NCBI RefSeq assembly: GCF_038051995.1
Contig: NZ_CP150290.1
Location: 3,090,001-3,154,000 of the forward strand
Direction: 5' to 3'
Length of the DNA: 64,000 bases
DNA from: Paenibacillus sp. FSL H8-0537
Lineage (GTDB): Bacteria > Bacillota > Bacilli > Paenibacillales > Paenibacillaceae
The notes below the pieces were generated by a model that saw only the letters and a program-made list of their open reading frames with translations, was not told where the DNA came from and did no database searches. The translations under genes were made by a program, and so were the position numbers. Below are positions 44,739 to 54,216 of this stretch, in pieces (position 1 is the first letter of the stretch; every line of letters begins with the position of its first letter).

Positions 44739-46838
44739 ATGACGATTCAAAGTGCCTATCAAGAAGAGCAAGAGCGTTTAGCGCGCTCGCTTGAAGAAAT
44801 ACAATCACAGCTAAGCGCGATAGGCCCGCGCTACACAGGCGATGATTTTACGGAGCAAATGCTCGATTTGCAACAAGAGGAACGGAAGCAGAGGCTGGAA
44901 ATTGCTTTTCGCGAGCCGTATTTTGGACGGATTGATTTTCAGGAGCTGCCAAATGATGCTAAGCAGGAGCTCTATATCGGCAAGGCAGGCGTAGCTAGAG
45001 AGGGTGGCAAGGAGCTGCTCGTTATTGACTGGCGTGCGCCAATTGCCAGCTTGTTTTATTCTTTTACAGGCGGTGACGCGGCGGTTACCTATGATTCTCC
45101 TGATGGAGAGATCGAAGGAATCGTCTATTTAAAGCGCAATCTGATGGTTCGCCAGCGCGAGCTTGTCCGAATGGTGGACAGCTTCACCCGTGGTCAGGAA
45201 GAAGAAGCGGTCACCGACGAGTTTTTGCTCTATCGACTAGGAGAAAATAAAGACAATAGGCTCAGAGATATCGTTTCGACGATCCAGCAGGAGCAGGATG
45301 CAATCATCCGTACGGGACGGAGCAAGGCGCTGTTTATTCAAGGCGTGGCGGGAAGCGGCAAGACGACGGTAGCGCTGCATCGGCTCGCTTTTTTGCTCTA
45401 TCAATATGCGGATCGAATGCGGGCGGAGCGGATGGTTATATTTGCGCCTAACCGCATGTTCCTCGAATATATTTCCGGCGTGCTGCCGGAGCTGGGCGTA
45501 GGCGATATTCAGCAGACGACGTTTGCCGACTGGGCGCTGGATCTGCTGGAGCTTGAAGTGCGAATGGATGATAAAACCGATACATTGGAATATTGGTTTG
45601 AGCATTATCGCAGCGCGGAGGAAATTGCGGAGGCGCCGGGACGCTTGAAGGGCTCGCTTGATTTTAAGCAGGCCATTGACGAGCGGCTGGAGCAGCTAGA
45701 ACTAAGCATCGTGCCTTTGCAGCCGTTTGAGCCTGTAGATAAGCTGGTGCTGACTCCGGAGCAAATGCTGGAATGGTATCGCACCGATTATGGCGAGGAG
45801 CCGCTGATGCGCAAGCGCGAGCGATTCGTCAGCCGTATTCGCAGATGGCTGGAATCCGAGCTGAAAATGCGCGGCATGCATGATAAAAAAGTAAGGGCCA
45901 AGGCATTAACCCGCTTAAATGCACTAGCGAAAAAAATACCGGCTTACACCGCGCCGAAGCTATATGCGTCTTTCTTCCAAGGCAAGCAGGCGATGAGCCT
46001 GGTGCCAAAAGCAATAGCGGCGGCAACGGCTGCCCGCCTGAAAGCGGGAACGATTGCGCCGGAGGATTTGGCGCCGCTCGCCTATATTCATTTGCGCCTG
46101 TTTGGGCTGCAAACAGCGCCTTATGACCATATCGTCATTGACGAGGCGCAGGATTATTCGCCGTTCCAGCTGGAAGCGCTGCGTCTCTGCCAGCAAACGC
46201 CGTCATTGACCGTGCTGGGCGACTTGCAGCAGGGCATCCATGCCTATGCAGGCATTCATAGCTGGCAGGAGCTGACTGCGCTGTATGATGAAGAACAGAC
46301 CGGATTTTTTGAGCTGAACCGCAGCTATCGCTCAACGATGGAAATTATTGCATTCGCCAATCGAATTCTTGGTGCAATGGGGGCTGGCGTGAAGGCGGCC
46401 GTACCTGTATTCCGTAGCGGGGACGCCGTGGAGCTTGCGCCAGCTGAGCCAAGTGAGTGGATGGATATGCTGGAGCAAACGGTTCGGGAATGGCAGGCGG
46501 ACGGCAGCTATCAGACGATTGCAGTTATTGGCCGGACGACGGAGGAATGCGCAGTTATCCATGCAGCTTTGAATGCTGCGGGGGTAGAAGCTTCGCTTGT
46601 GCAGCGGGGACAGCCTGAATACAGCGGCGGCTTGTCCGTCGTGCCCGCTTACTTGTCCAAAGGGCTTGAATTTGATGCGGTGCTCATTGCCGATGCTGGC
46701 GCGCTTGCTTATACCGATCAGGATGCGAAGCTGCTATATGTTGGTTGTACGAGAGCGCTTCATAAGCTAAAATTAGTTTATCAAGGCTCGTTTACCACGT
46801 TAGTAGCAGACGTTGCCGAAGGCGTGCAGGAATTATGA
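44739..46838 (+). CDS. helD: HelD RNA polymerase-recycling helicase
   Basis: 699-residue UvrD/Rep-like ATPase of the HelD family, which frees stalled RNA polymerase from DNA. N-terminal arm (about residues 1-60), PYFGRIDF, DWRAPIASLFY, Walker A GVAGSGKTT, Walker B VIDEAQDYSP, and the C-terminal helicase motifs (LNRSYRST, SKGLEFDAVLI, VGCTRALHKL). B. subtilis HelD is 774 residues; the N-terminal arm is about 35-40 residues shorter here. The start lies only about 20 bp after the presumed IS607 end and has no good ribosome site, so the leader may have been disturbed. Confidence 0.9.
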   Translation: MTIQSAYQEEQERLARSLEEIQSQLSAIGPRYTGDDFTEQMLDLQQEERKQRLEIAFREPYFGRIDFQELPNDAKQELYIGKAGVAREGGKELLVIDWRAPIASLFYSFTGGDAAVTYDSPDGEIEGIVYLKRNLMVRQRELVRMVDSFTRGQEEEAVTDEFLLYRLGENKDNRLRDIVSTIQQEQDAIIRTGRSKALFIQGVAGSGKTTVALHRLAFLLYQYADRMRAERMVIFAPNRMFLEYISGVLPELGVGDIQQTTFADWALDLLELEVRMDDKTDTLEYWFEHYRSAEEIAEAPGRLKGSLDFKQAIDERLEQLELSIVPLQPFEPVDKLVLTPEQMLEWYRTDYGEEPLMRKRERFVSRIRRWLESELKMRGMHDKKVRAKALTRLNALAKKIPAYTAPKLYASFFQGKQAMSLVPKAIAAATAARLKAGTIAPEDLAPLAYIHLRLFGLQTAPYDHIVIDEAQDYSPFQLEALRLCQQTPSLTVLGDLQQGIHAYAGIHSWQELTALYDEEQTGFFELNRSYRSTMEIIAFANRILGAMGAGVKAAVPVFRSGDAVELAPAEPSEWMDMLEQTVREWQADGSYQTIAVIGRTTEECAVIHAALNAAGVEASLVQRGQPEYSGGLSVVPAYLSKGLEFDAVLIADAGALAYTDQDAKLLYVGCTRALHKLKLVYQGSFTTLVADVAEGVQEL

Positions 46839-46944
46839 CAGTATTAAGGCATTTTGCCGCAAATTCTTGACATCAGCAGGCCTTGTAACTAAAATTGCTA
46901 CAAGATGTATATACCTGTATTTTTTGAGGAGGATTTGAGCGGTA

Positions 46945-47637
46945 GTGACGAAAACAAAGAAAAAAGGTTCAAGCAGTAATCAGCATCAAAGGCAGCAGCC
47001 TAAGAAAAATTCGAACAGTTCGCTTATTTTTCTGACGATCGGTATTTTGGCGGTCATTGTCGTCATCGTACTCGGCATTAACAATCAGTCGAAGCCGTTT
47101 GAATTTGACTATGAAGCTATGCCTGTACTAGGCAAAGTAGAAGCACCTGTCAAAATCGTTGAATTCGGCGATTACAAGTGTCCAATCTGTCGTGATTTCT
47201 CGCAACAAATCAAACCTCAGCTGGAGAAAGAATTTATTGAAACAGGCAAAGCATCCTTTTATTTTGCAAACTATTCGTTCATCGGTAAAGATTCCGTGAC
47301 TGCTGCACTCGCGGCGGAAGCGGTCTATCAGCAAAATAATGACGCCTTCTGGACTTATAATCAAGCGATTTATGATAATCAACAGAATGAAAATATCGAA
47401 TGGGCAACGCCGGAGCATTTGGTGCAGCTTGCAAAGGACGCCAAGCTTCCTATCGATTTTGATTTGCTGAAAAGCGACATCGAGAATAAAACCTATCAAA
47501 AGCAGGTCGACCGCGATAACTCGCTCGTTCGTCCGCTTAATATCGGAGGAACGCCTACCGTCTTTGTTAATGGCAAGGCGGTTTCAAGTCTCGATTACGC
47601 AACGATCAAATCAACAATCGAGGCAGCTCTAAAATAA
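46945..47637 (+). CDS. bdbD: DsbA-like thiol-disulfide oxidoreductase BdbD
   Basis: 230 residues. Lys-rich cytoplasmic start, one membrane anchor (LIFLTIGILAVIVVIVLGI), then a thioredoxin-fold domain with active site CPIC (Cys 79 and 82) and the cis-Pro region GGTPTVFVNG. It introduces disulfides into exported proteins and is re-oxidised by BdbC, encoded next. GTG start after GAGGAGG. Confidence 0.93.
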   Translation: MTKTKKKGSSSNQHQRQQPKKNSNSSLIFLTIGILAVIVVIVLGINNQSKPFEFDYEAMPVLGKVEAPVKIVEFGDYKCPICRDFSQQIKPQLEKEFIETGKASFYFANYSFIGKDSVTAALAAEAVYQQNNDAFWTYNQAIYDNQQNENIEWATPEHLVQLAKDAKLPIDFDLLKSDIENKTYQKQVDRDNSLVRPLNIGGTPTVFVNGKAVSSLDYATIKSTIEAALK

Positions 47638-47669
47638 GGGGCCTTGATTAAAAAGGAGCCCGGTCAAAA

Positions 47670-48125
47670 ATGACAACGCCACCCTATGAATCGTGGTTGA
47701 AACGTTATGCATTATATTTTGCCTGGATCGTTACGCTAGTCGCAACGGGGGGCAGCTTGTATTTTAGTGAAATTAAAGGGTTTTTACCTTGTGATTTATG
47801 CTGGTATCAGCGCATCTTCATGTATCCGCAGGTCATTATTTTAGGTGTTGCGACGTATCGCGGAGACCGGAATATCATTAAATACTTACTGCCGATTAAT
47901 ATAATCGGGCTTGCGATTTCCATTTTCCATAACTTCGAGATTTGGTTTCCGAAGGTGGGCGAGCTTGTGCCTTGCCGTTCCGGCATCCCGTGCAATTTTG
48001 ACTATTTGAATTGGTTTGGCTTTCTGACGATTCCGATGATGGCGATGATCGCTTTTGTGCTTATTATCGTGTTTCTGCTGCTGGCTCGCCAAAGCAATGA
48101 AGACGAAGAAGCAAACGAAAACTAA
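47670..48125 (+). CDS. bdbC: DsbB-like disulfide oxidoreductase BdbC
   Basis: 151-residue membrane protein with four helices. Redox pairs are CDLC (Cys 41 and 44) and CRSGIPC (Cys 102 and 108), as in DsbB/BdbC. It passes electrons from BdbD to quinones. It is 32 bp after bdbD and followed by a terminator. Confidence 0.94.
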   Translation: MTTPPYESWLKRYALYFAWIVTLVATGGSLYFSEIKGFLPCDLCWYQRIFMYPQVIILGVATYRGDRNIIKYLLPINIIGLAISIFHNFEIWFPKVGELVPCRSGIPCNFDYLNWFGFLTIPMMAMIAFVLIIVFLLLARQSNEDEEANEN

Positions 48126-48137
48126 CGGTTTTCCTAA

Positions 48138-48180
48138 GCAAAGCCCCGAGGCGGATGTCGCCATGCGGGGCTTTGCTTTT
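48138..48180 (+). terminator. terminator after bdbC
   Basis: GCAAAGCCCCG (48138-48148) pairs perfectly with CGGGGCTTTGC (48166-48176), followed by TTTT. Confidence 0.93.
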
Positions 48181-48340
48181 GTATATTGGGGATGCAGCAT
48201 AAAGTGACAAGGCAGTGAACAAACGCCTAAGGGTTGCTTCCCCTAATGTCTATTCTCTTAGCAATCCGCTAGCGAATGAAAGCAAAATGGGTTATCTTAA
48301 AAGTAGCAGGTGTGAAAGCATAAAGAGAGTAGGGAACACC

Positions 48341-49447
48341 ATGATCGAAGTGGAGCAGCAGCTATATAGAGAAGCAGAGCAGTTCATCTTTACCTGTTAT
48401 GCCGAGCTTGGCAAAAGTGAAGCGGAGGTTGTGCATCGGCTGGCGGAAATCCGCTCTGATGTTGAGCGTACAGGTTTTTATGAGCATACATATGAAGAGC
48501 TTCAGCATGGGGCGAAAATGGCTTGGCGCAACAGCAATCGCTGCATTGGCCGTCTTTTTTGGCAGACGATGGAGGTGTTTGACGCCCGTCAGCTCCACGA
48601 GGAAGACGATATCGCAGATGCGATCTTTTCGCATATTCGCTATGCGACGAATGGCGGCAAAGTCCGCCCGGCGATTACGATTTTTGCAGCAAAGCAAGAG
48701 CAAAATCAAATCCGGCTGTGGAACCATCAGCTTGTTCGTTATGCGGGCTATGAGGACGGGAATGGCGGTGTCATAGGCGATCCGGCTTCGCTGCCATTTA
48801 CGAGGGCTTGCGAAGCATTGGGCTGGCAAGGTGCAGGAACAAGGTTCGATGTGCTGCCGCTTGTTATTCAGAAGCTCGGAGAAGAACCGAAGCTGTACGA
48901 GCTTCCCGAAGGGCTGGCGCTGGAAATTCCACTGTCGCATCCGGACCTGGAGTCGTTTGCGGAGCTAGGCCTGCGTTGGTACGCGGTCCCATTCATCGCA
49001 GATATGATGCTGGAAATTGGCGGCATATCTTACACAGCGGCGCCGTTTAATGGCTGGTATATGGGGACGGAAATTGGGGCGCGCAATTTGGCAGATACGG
49101 ATCGTTACAATCAGCTGCCTATCGTAGCGAGGTTAATGGGACTGGATATGACGACGAATACATCTCTGTGGAAAGATCGGGCGCTAGTAGAGCTGAACGC
49201 GGCGGTCATTCATTCGTTCAAAAAGCATGGCGCCAGCATCGTCGACCATCATACGGCTGCCGAGCAGTTTACTCGCTTCGAGAAGCAGGAGAAGGAACAG
49301 GGACGTGCGGTTACCGGCCGCTGGTCATGGCTTATACCGCCGATGTCTCCGGCAACAACAGCGGTATGGCATCGGAGCTATGATGATACGGAATTAAAGC
49401 CGGCTTATTTATATCAGGAAAAGGCGTATACAAGCGGAGGGTCATAA
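48341..49447 (+). CDS. nos: bacterial nitric oxide synthase oxygenase
   Basis: 368 residues, about the length of Bacillus NOS. Heme-thiolate site [10 protein letters not shown] with Cys 68, then [14 protein letters not shown], the substrate-site [12 protein letters not shown], and WSWLIPP near the end. It oxidises L-arginine to citrulline and NO with electrons from cellular reductases, because no reductase domain is attached. I choose ATG 48341; the frame is open from 48215, but the upstream part has no family similarity. Confidence 0.96.
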   Translation: MIEVEQQLYREAEQFIFTCYAELGKSEAEVVHRLAEIRSDVERTGFYEHTYEELQHGAKMAWRNSNRCIGRLFWQTMEVFDARQLHEEDDIADAIFSHIRYATNGGKVRPAITIFAAKQEQNQIRLWNHQLVRYAGYEDGNGGVIGDPASLPFTRACEALGWQGAGTRFDVLPLVIQKLGEEPKLYELPEGLALEIPLSHPDLESFAELGLRWYAVPFIADMMLEIGGISYTAAPFNGWYMGTEIGARNLADTDRYNQLPIVARLMGLDMTTNTSLWKDRALVELNAAVIHSFKKHGASIVDHHTAAEQFTRFEKQEKEQGRAVTGRWSWLIPPMSPATTAVWHRSYDDTELKPAYLYQEKAYTSGGS

Positions 49448-49449
49448 AC

Positions 49450-50592
49450 GTGGATTTTATAATGGAATATTTATCCTTCTTCGTCATTGTTACCGAGGGC
49501 GAAGACAGCAGCTCCTCCAAGCGATACAAGCATTATCAGACGCTGGAGGAAGAGGACTATGAAGATAGTGAGATTAAGCGATTTTTGGACGGGGAATTTG
49601 CCCGCATCGTCAAGCGCAAAGTAGAGCGCAACCCGAATTCGGAAAATGCACCGACTAAAATCGGACGGTTCATGGTCGAGCCTGGCTATGAACTGGGCAG
49701 TAATCAAAACTATAATTTGTTCCAGCGGCTGCGTGATGCGGACAACAAGGAGCGTTACATAGGCATTGCTGACGAGCTGGTGCATATTTATATGGATACG
49801 AGCGCAGTGCGCGGCGGTGCTTTTATTATTGCGAGAGCGAAGCTGAATACTTATTTTGACGAGCCCTTTTTATTCCTCTTAAAATGTGATTTTGAGCCGA
49901 AAATCGCTCGTATTTCCGATGAGCGCAATTTGATTTCGCAGGTGGAAATGGCGATTAGTGCCCGCAGTATCAAGTCGATTCAATACCCGCATATGCCCGA
50001 GGAGGGGATACTTGAGCATTGGGAGCTGAAAATTCATCAGGCGTCGCATGCCCGCTATTTTGAAGATTTTCTAAAATACGTATCGTATGAGAAGCCGCTA
50101 CCGGAAGTGATGAGCGATCAGCTGCTGGACATGGTGCAGCAGTATATGGATGACAAGTGGGAGGGCGTGACGGAGAGCACCGAGCGCCACGAGGAAGAAA
50201 ATGCAATTGAAGTATGGGCCCATAGCGAGAAACGCGATATTCATGAATACTGGTCACAGGAGCAGGTGACATTGGCATCGGCAGCACTGGTGGAACAGAA
50301 GCCGGATTTGCCGTTTACATTCAAGCTGGACAGTGTAACGGTTAAGGGCTTGCTGGCGGAGTTTGGTACAGCGCTGCATTTTGCCAAGCATAATGGCCGT
50401 TATGTTGTCGTCATTGAGGGGGATTCGTTCCAGTTTGATAAAGGGATGTCGCCAATCGAGCTGCTGCAGCCGCCGGATTTAATGGAGCTGCTGCCTGAGA
50501 TCGGTACGCACAAGCAAGAGAGCAGCGCCATTGAGGATTTGCAGCGTTATGCGGATGACCTAGAGAATGACCCGAATTACGAAGGCGAATAA
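49450..50592 (+). CDS. conserved protein, DUF3900-like
   Basis: 380 residues, acidic, no membrane segment or signal peptide. It begins MDFIMEYLSFFVIVTEGEDS and ends in an acidic tail. It resembles the DUF3900 family known from Bacillus and Paenibacillus, although I recognise this only moderately. It starts 3 bp after nos, with GGAGG inside the nos stop region, so the two are probably translated together. Function unknown. Confidence 0.72.
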   Translation: MDFIMEYLSFFVIVTEGEDSSSSKRYKHYQTLEEEDYEDSEIKRFLDGEFARIVKRKVERNPNSENAPTKIGRFMVEPGYELGSNQNYNLFQRLRDADNKERYIGIADELVHIYMDTSAVRGGAFIIARAKLNTYFDEPFLFLLKCDFEPKIARISDERNLISQVEMAISARSIKSIQYPHMPEEGILEHWELKIHQASHARYFEDFLKYVSYEKPLPEVMSDQLLDMVQQYMDDKWEGVTESTERHEEENAIEVWAHSEKRDIHEYWSQEQVTLASAALVEQKPDLPFTFKLDSVTVKGLLAEFGTALHFAKHNGRYVVVIEGDSFQFDKGMSPIELLQPPDLMELLPEIGTHKQESSAIEDLQRYADDLENDPNYEGE

Positions 50593-50654
50593 CAGCTACG
50601 GCTGTATTGGCAAGCTATATGGAATAAGCCAACAAGAATATAAAAGGAGGCACT

Positions 50655-51017
50655 ATGGTGGAAAAGCTGCTGTTTATTGAAATTGGCATGGGCTGCGACC
50701 TGCATGGTCAAGACGTTACGAAAGCGGCGGTACGGGCTGTGCAAAATGCGATCCATCACAATTCCATGCCGGGCCTGCTTGAAATTTTGCCAGGCGGAAC
50801 GCTGGATGCGATGAAGGTCAGGGTGCGGCTTGCTGTTCCATGCGACAAGGATCTGCTGGATATCGAGCAGGTGAAAGCGGTACTTCCTTATGGTACGGTT
50901 ACTGTTGAAGTTGTAGACGGTGGTATGCTGACGACAAGCGGCATTGTGCTGCCGGATAAGGCGGATCGCAATGATTTGATTTATATTGTCAATGCTTCGG
51001 TTGAGGTCGGCTATTAA
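50655..51017 (+). CDS. Lin0512-family conserved protein
   Basis: 120 residues; EIGMGCDLHGQDVTKAAVRA and the repeated short beta segments (VRVRLAVPC, VTVEVVDGGM) fit the Lin0512 family of small conserved proteins of unknown function. AAAGGAGGC precedes the ATG. It may belong to the nos transcript (62-bp gap). Confidence 0.82.
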   Translation: MVEKLLFIEIGMGCDLHGQDVTKAAVRAVQNAIHHNSMPGLLEILPGGTLDAMKVRVRLAVPCDKDLLDIEQVKAVLPYGTVTVEVVDGGMLTTSGIVLPDKADRNDLIYIVNASVEVGY

Positions 51018-51087
51018 TAAAAATGATTGATGTTCAGATCCAATTTCTGAATTGTGGGCTGTCATTTTGATTGGAGGTCGCGTGCAT

Positions 51088-51936
51088 TTGGAGTTTAAGA
51101 CTTTTACAGACCCTGTACTTTTTTTTGAAAAAGTAAGAGGGTTCTTAGAAGTACGTGAAGCCGAAAACAATCTTATTTTAGGTATTATCAATAATGAAAT
51201 TAGCAATAAAGGAAATGAAAAAGATTCAAAGGCTTTAATGGCTTTTGTTGAGGGAAATTGTAAACCCATGCTTGTAATGATAACAAGATCTAAAAATCAA
51301 TTGGTAATTTCGGGAGAAAATACGATTGACAATAATGCTATCGGTGTGGCTATTGCTGGGTTTATTTCATTAAATATCTTTCTTTCTGGAGTAGTAGGAA
51401 AGCCTGAATTATCTTCTGAGTTTGCGAAAGAATGGGGTTTGCAAAACAATTGTAGCCAGTTAATTATAAAAAATCAGTATATCTATATACTTGATCAAGT
51501 GAATGAGATTAACTTGAGTCCCGGTATTTTGAGAAATGCAACCGAGAAAGATGTATTGTTAATTTCGGAATGGATAAAGGCTTTTTTTTTAGAAACAGGC
51601 GTGACAATTAATGGTGAAACAGCATTAATAAAAGCCCAGAGAGCAGTGGAAGACCAATCTCTGTTTTTGTGGGAAAATTCCACACCAGTATCTATGGCAA
51701 AGATTGTCAGAAATTCAAAGAACGGTTCTGTGATTAGTTACGTATATACCCCTTTTAAATGGCGTCGAAAAGGTTATGCTATTGCTTGCGTGGCCTCTCT
51801 TAGTCAATTTGTACTCGATCAGGGTAAATTTTTTTGTAGTCTATATGCTGATAGAGATAATACGACTTCGAATCAAATATATCAAAAAATAGGTTATAAA
51901 TTTTTGGAGGAATCATGTTCTTATCAATTCAAATAA
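51088..51936 (+). CDS. GNAT acetyltransferase, AT-rich
   Basis: About 282 residues. The C-terminal half is a GNAT domain: RNATEKDVLLISEWI, then VYTPFKWRRKGYAIACVASL (acetyl-CoA loop RRKGYA) and YADRDNTTSNQIYQKIGYKF. The N-terminal half is a divergent, GNAT-like extension. The start is probably TTG 51088, 10 nt after GGAGG; a GTG at 51082 is possible. The gene is clearly more AT-rich than its neighbours and uses A/T-ending codons, a sign of acquisition. Substrate unknown. Confidence 0.8.
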   Translation: MEFKTFTDPVLFFEKVRGFLEVREAENNLILGIINNEISNKGNEKDSKALMAFVEGNCKPMLVMITRSKNQLVISGENTIDNNAIGVAIAGFISLNIFLSGVVGKPELSSEFAKEWGLQNNCSQLIIKNQYIYILDQVNEINLSPGILRNATEKDVLLISEWIKAFFLETGVTINGETALIKAQRAVEDQSLFLWENSTPVSMAKIVRNSKNGSVISYVYTPFKWRRKGYAIACVASLSQFVLDQGKFFCSLYADRDNTTSNQIYQKIGYKFLEESCSYQFK

Positions 51937-52046
51937 TGTGACTACCTAAAGGGGATGAATCTTTCGTTCCAGTATATTATAGATTCACAGTCGCTCAGTA
52001 TTTCAGCCATCGTGCACTAGTCTAATATTAGTCCAATGCTTCTTAT

Positions 52047-52096
52047 AAAATGCCTGCAGGCAGCTGTAGCTTTACAGCCTGTCTTGCGGGCATTTT
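52047..52096. terminator. bidirectional terminator
   Basis: AAAATGCC (52047-52054) pairs with GGCATTTT (52089-52096), with more pairing inside, and T-rich sequence on both strands. It lies between the GNAT gene and the CNNM gene. Confidence 0.8.
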
Positions 52097-52180
52097 TCTT
52101 TTCAGCCGTCCCCTTTGTAATGATTTTCGCTGTTCATGGAAACAATAGGGCATAGTCCAAAATGACAGAGGAGATTCGGC

Positions 52181-53458
52181 ATGATTTGGAAGCTGACGGT
52201 ATTCGTAATTTTGCTTATTTTTACCGCGTTTTTTGTGGCAACTGAATTTGCTGTCGTCCGTTTGCGGGCAAGCCGCGTGCATCAGATGGTAGCGGAAGGC
52301 GTGAAAAACGCGGGTGCAGTGGAAAAGGTCATTAACAATTTGGATGGCTATTTATCTGCCTGCCAGCTAGGAATTACGATTACAGCGCTCGGACTTGGTT
52401 GGCTCGGAGAGCCGACGATTCATGAGGTGCTGCATCCACTGCTTCACCGCTCAGGCATCGTAGGCGATTTTGCCGATGTGCTGTCCTTTATCGTTTCCTT
52501 TAGTATCGTGACCTACTTGCATGTCGTGCTGGGCGAGCTTGCGCCAAAGACGCTGGCCATTATTAAGTCGGAGCAAATTAGTCAGCTCACAGCGCCGCTC
52601 ATCATTTGGTTTTACCGGCTGTTTTTTCCGTTCATCTGGCTTCTGAACGGGTCAGCAAATGGGCTGGTGCGATTAGTCGGTTTTAAGCCGGCTACCGAGC
52701 ATGAGGCACATTCGGAGGAAGAAATCCGGCTGATAATGTCCGAAAGCTACGAAAGCGGCAAAATCAATAAAAGCGAGCTTAGCTATGTAAATCGGATTTT
52801 TGAATTCGATGAGCGGCTGGCGAGGGAAATTATGGTGCCGCGCACCGATATGGTGTGCCTGTACAGCGATAAGCCGCATGAGGAAAATGTCGCGACCATA
52901 AAGCGCGAGCAATATACGCGATTTCCAGTGGCCCAGGGGAGCAAGGATAATATTATTGGAGTTATAAATACGAAGCAGTTTTTTATGCATTATGTGGATC
53001 AGCAGACGACCGAGGTAAGCTCGCTCATGCAGCCGGTCATGTTTATGCCGGAGGTTATGCCTATAAAGAAGCTGCTGCGGACGATGCAAACGGAACGGGT
53101 GCATTTATCGATTTTGCTCGATGAATACGGCGGCACATCGGGGCTGATTACAATCGAAGATATTATTGAGGAAATCGTAGGCGAAATTCGCGATGAATTT
53201 GATGCGGACGAAGTGAAGGAAATTGATCAGCTTGGTGAGGGAAGGTTCATGGTAAACGGCAATGCGCTCATTAGCGAGGTGAACACAGCGACCGGCAGCC
53301 ATTTAGAAAGCGAAGAGGTGGATTCGATTGGCGGCTGGCTGTTCAACCGCATGCCCGACCTCCCTGTCGGGGAGGCATGGACGTTTGCGGAGCTAACATT
53401 CATCATTCGCGAGAAAGAGACGCATCGCATTCGTAAAATCGAAATTATCGTCGGTTGA
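52181..53458 (+). CDS. CNNM/CBS/CorC membrane protein (hemolysin family)
   Basis: 425 residues. An N-terminal CNNM (DUF21) domain has about three to four helices (WKLTVFVILLIFTAFFVATEF; LHVVLGELAPKTLAI), followed by two CBS domains (REIMVPRTDMVCLY and LSILLDEYGGTSGLITIEDI) and a CorC/HlyC transporter-associated domain (FMVNGNALISEVN). Family members influence magnesium or cobalt efflux; the hemolysin name is historical. Confidence 0.92.
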   Translation: MIWKLTVFVILLIFTAFFVATEFAVVRLRASRVHQMVAEGVKNAGAVEKVINNLDGYLSACQLGITITALGLGWLGEPTIHEVLHPLLHRSGIVGDFADVLSFIVSFSIVTYLHVVLGELAPKTLAIIKSEQISQLTAPLIIWFYRLFFPFIWLLNGSANGLVRLVGFKPATEHEAHSEEEIRLIMSESYESGKINKSELSYVNRIFEFDERLAREIMVPRTDMVCLYSDKPHEENVATIKREQYTRFPVAQGSKDNIIGVINTKQFFMHYVDQQTTEVSSLMQPVMFMPEVMPIKKLLRTMQTERVHLSILLDEYGGTSGLITIEDIIEEIVGEIRDEFDADEVKEIDQLGEGRFMVNGNALISEVNTATGSHLESEEVDSIGGWLFNRMPDLPVGEAWTFAELTFIIREKETHRIRKIEIIVG

Positions 53459-53483
53459 GACTTGTATGGGGAGTGAGCTGCCG

Positions 53484-54017
53484 CTACGAAAACCAGCCGA
53501 CAACGACGTTATACAAGCTTTCCAGCCGCGTGAGCAGCTTGTTTGTTTTTCGCCCGTGCTGCATCAGGTTTATCGCCCAGTCCCAGTCCACGAGAAAATG
53601 AATGACGGTCACAACAATGATAATAAAGACGATGGCGAACGTAATAATAAAGGCGGCTTGCAGCCGAAAATAAAGCAGCAGCCGCTGCGCCAGCTTGAGC
53701 ATCGCATTTTCGTCAGACTGGCCAGCAAGCTGGCCAACCTGTTTTCCTAACAGGAACAAGACGACGGCGACGCTGATTTCCAGCAGCCCGGCAATCGTCC
53801 CGAGGCCAAATTGCAGCAGGCTGGCGAAGGTTTGAAACAAGCCGAAGAGCATCGTTAGAACGGCCGTCATTTTTATCCACAACGCGAGCTTTTTCCAAGT
53901 GCTGCTTAGCTGGGCAGCGGTATTCGTTTGCATAATCGCTGAGCTCTCACTCAGCGCGGGTAGGTCGCCCTCTCTTGTATGGAGTGGGCTTTTTGACATG
54001 TCTTCTTGGTGATTCAA
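53484..54017 (-). CDS. membrane protein of unknown function (DUF5362-like)
   Basis: About 177 residues. A hydrophilic N-terminus is followed by two membrane-spanning blocks (AVLTMLFGLFQTFASLLQFGL with LLEISVAVVLFLLG, and AAFIITFAIVFIIIVVTVI). Its layout recalls DUF5362 proteins, which is a tentative match. I place the start at TTG 54017, 9 nt after GGGAG; the longer frame back to 54152 lacks a ribosome site. It converges on the CNNM gene and is divergent from uppP. Confidence 0.68.
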   Translation of the reverse strand: MNHQEDMSKSPLHTREGDLPALSESSAIMQTNTAAQLSSTWKKLALWIKMTAVLTMLFGLFQTFASLLQFGLGTIAGLLEISVAVVLFLLGKQVGQLAGQSDENAMLKLAQRLLLYFRLQAAFIITFAIVFIIIVVTVIHFLVDWDWAINLMQHGRKTNKLLTRLESLYNVVVGWFS

Positions 54018-54216
54018 TGGTGCAGGCTCCCTTCTTGACATACGCTGAAATGTTACACGACTAATACGGAAGGTCCTTAGGGCAAGTTGCAAAAACCAAG
54101 CTTTCGATGTCGAAAATCTGGGACTTGCTGAGCAAGACTTGGCGGAAGTCATGTGTTACAATAATAGAGTTTATTTCAGATTAGAAATTAGAGATTAGGA
54201 TGCAGGAGGCAGGAGA

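Noticed and set aside
48215..48340. 42-codon N-terminal extension of NO synthase.
   Set aside because: It is unlike the family, and the ATG at 48341 gives the usual length.
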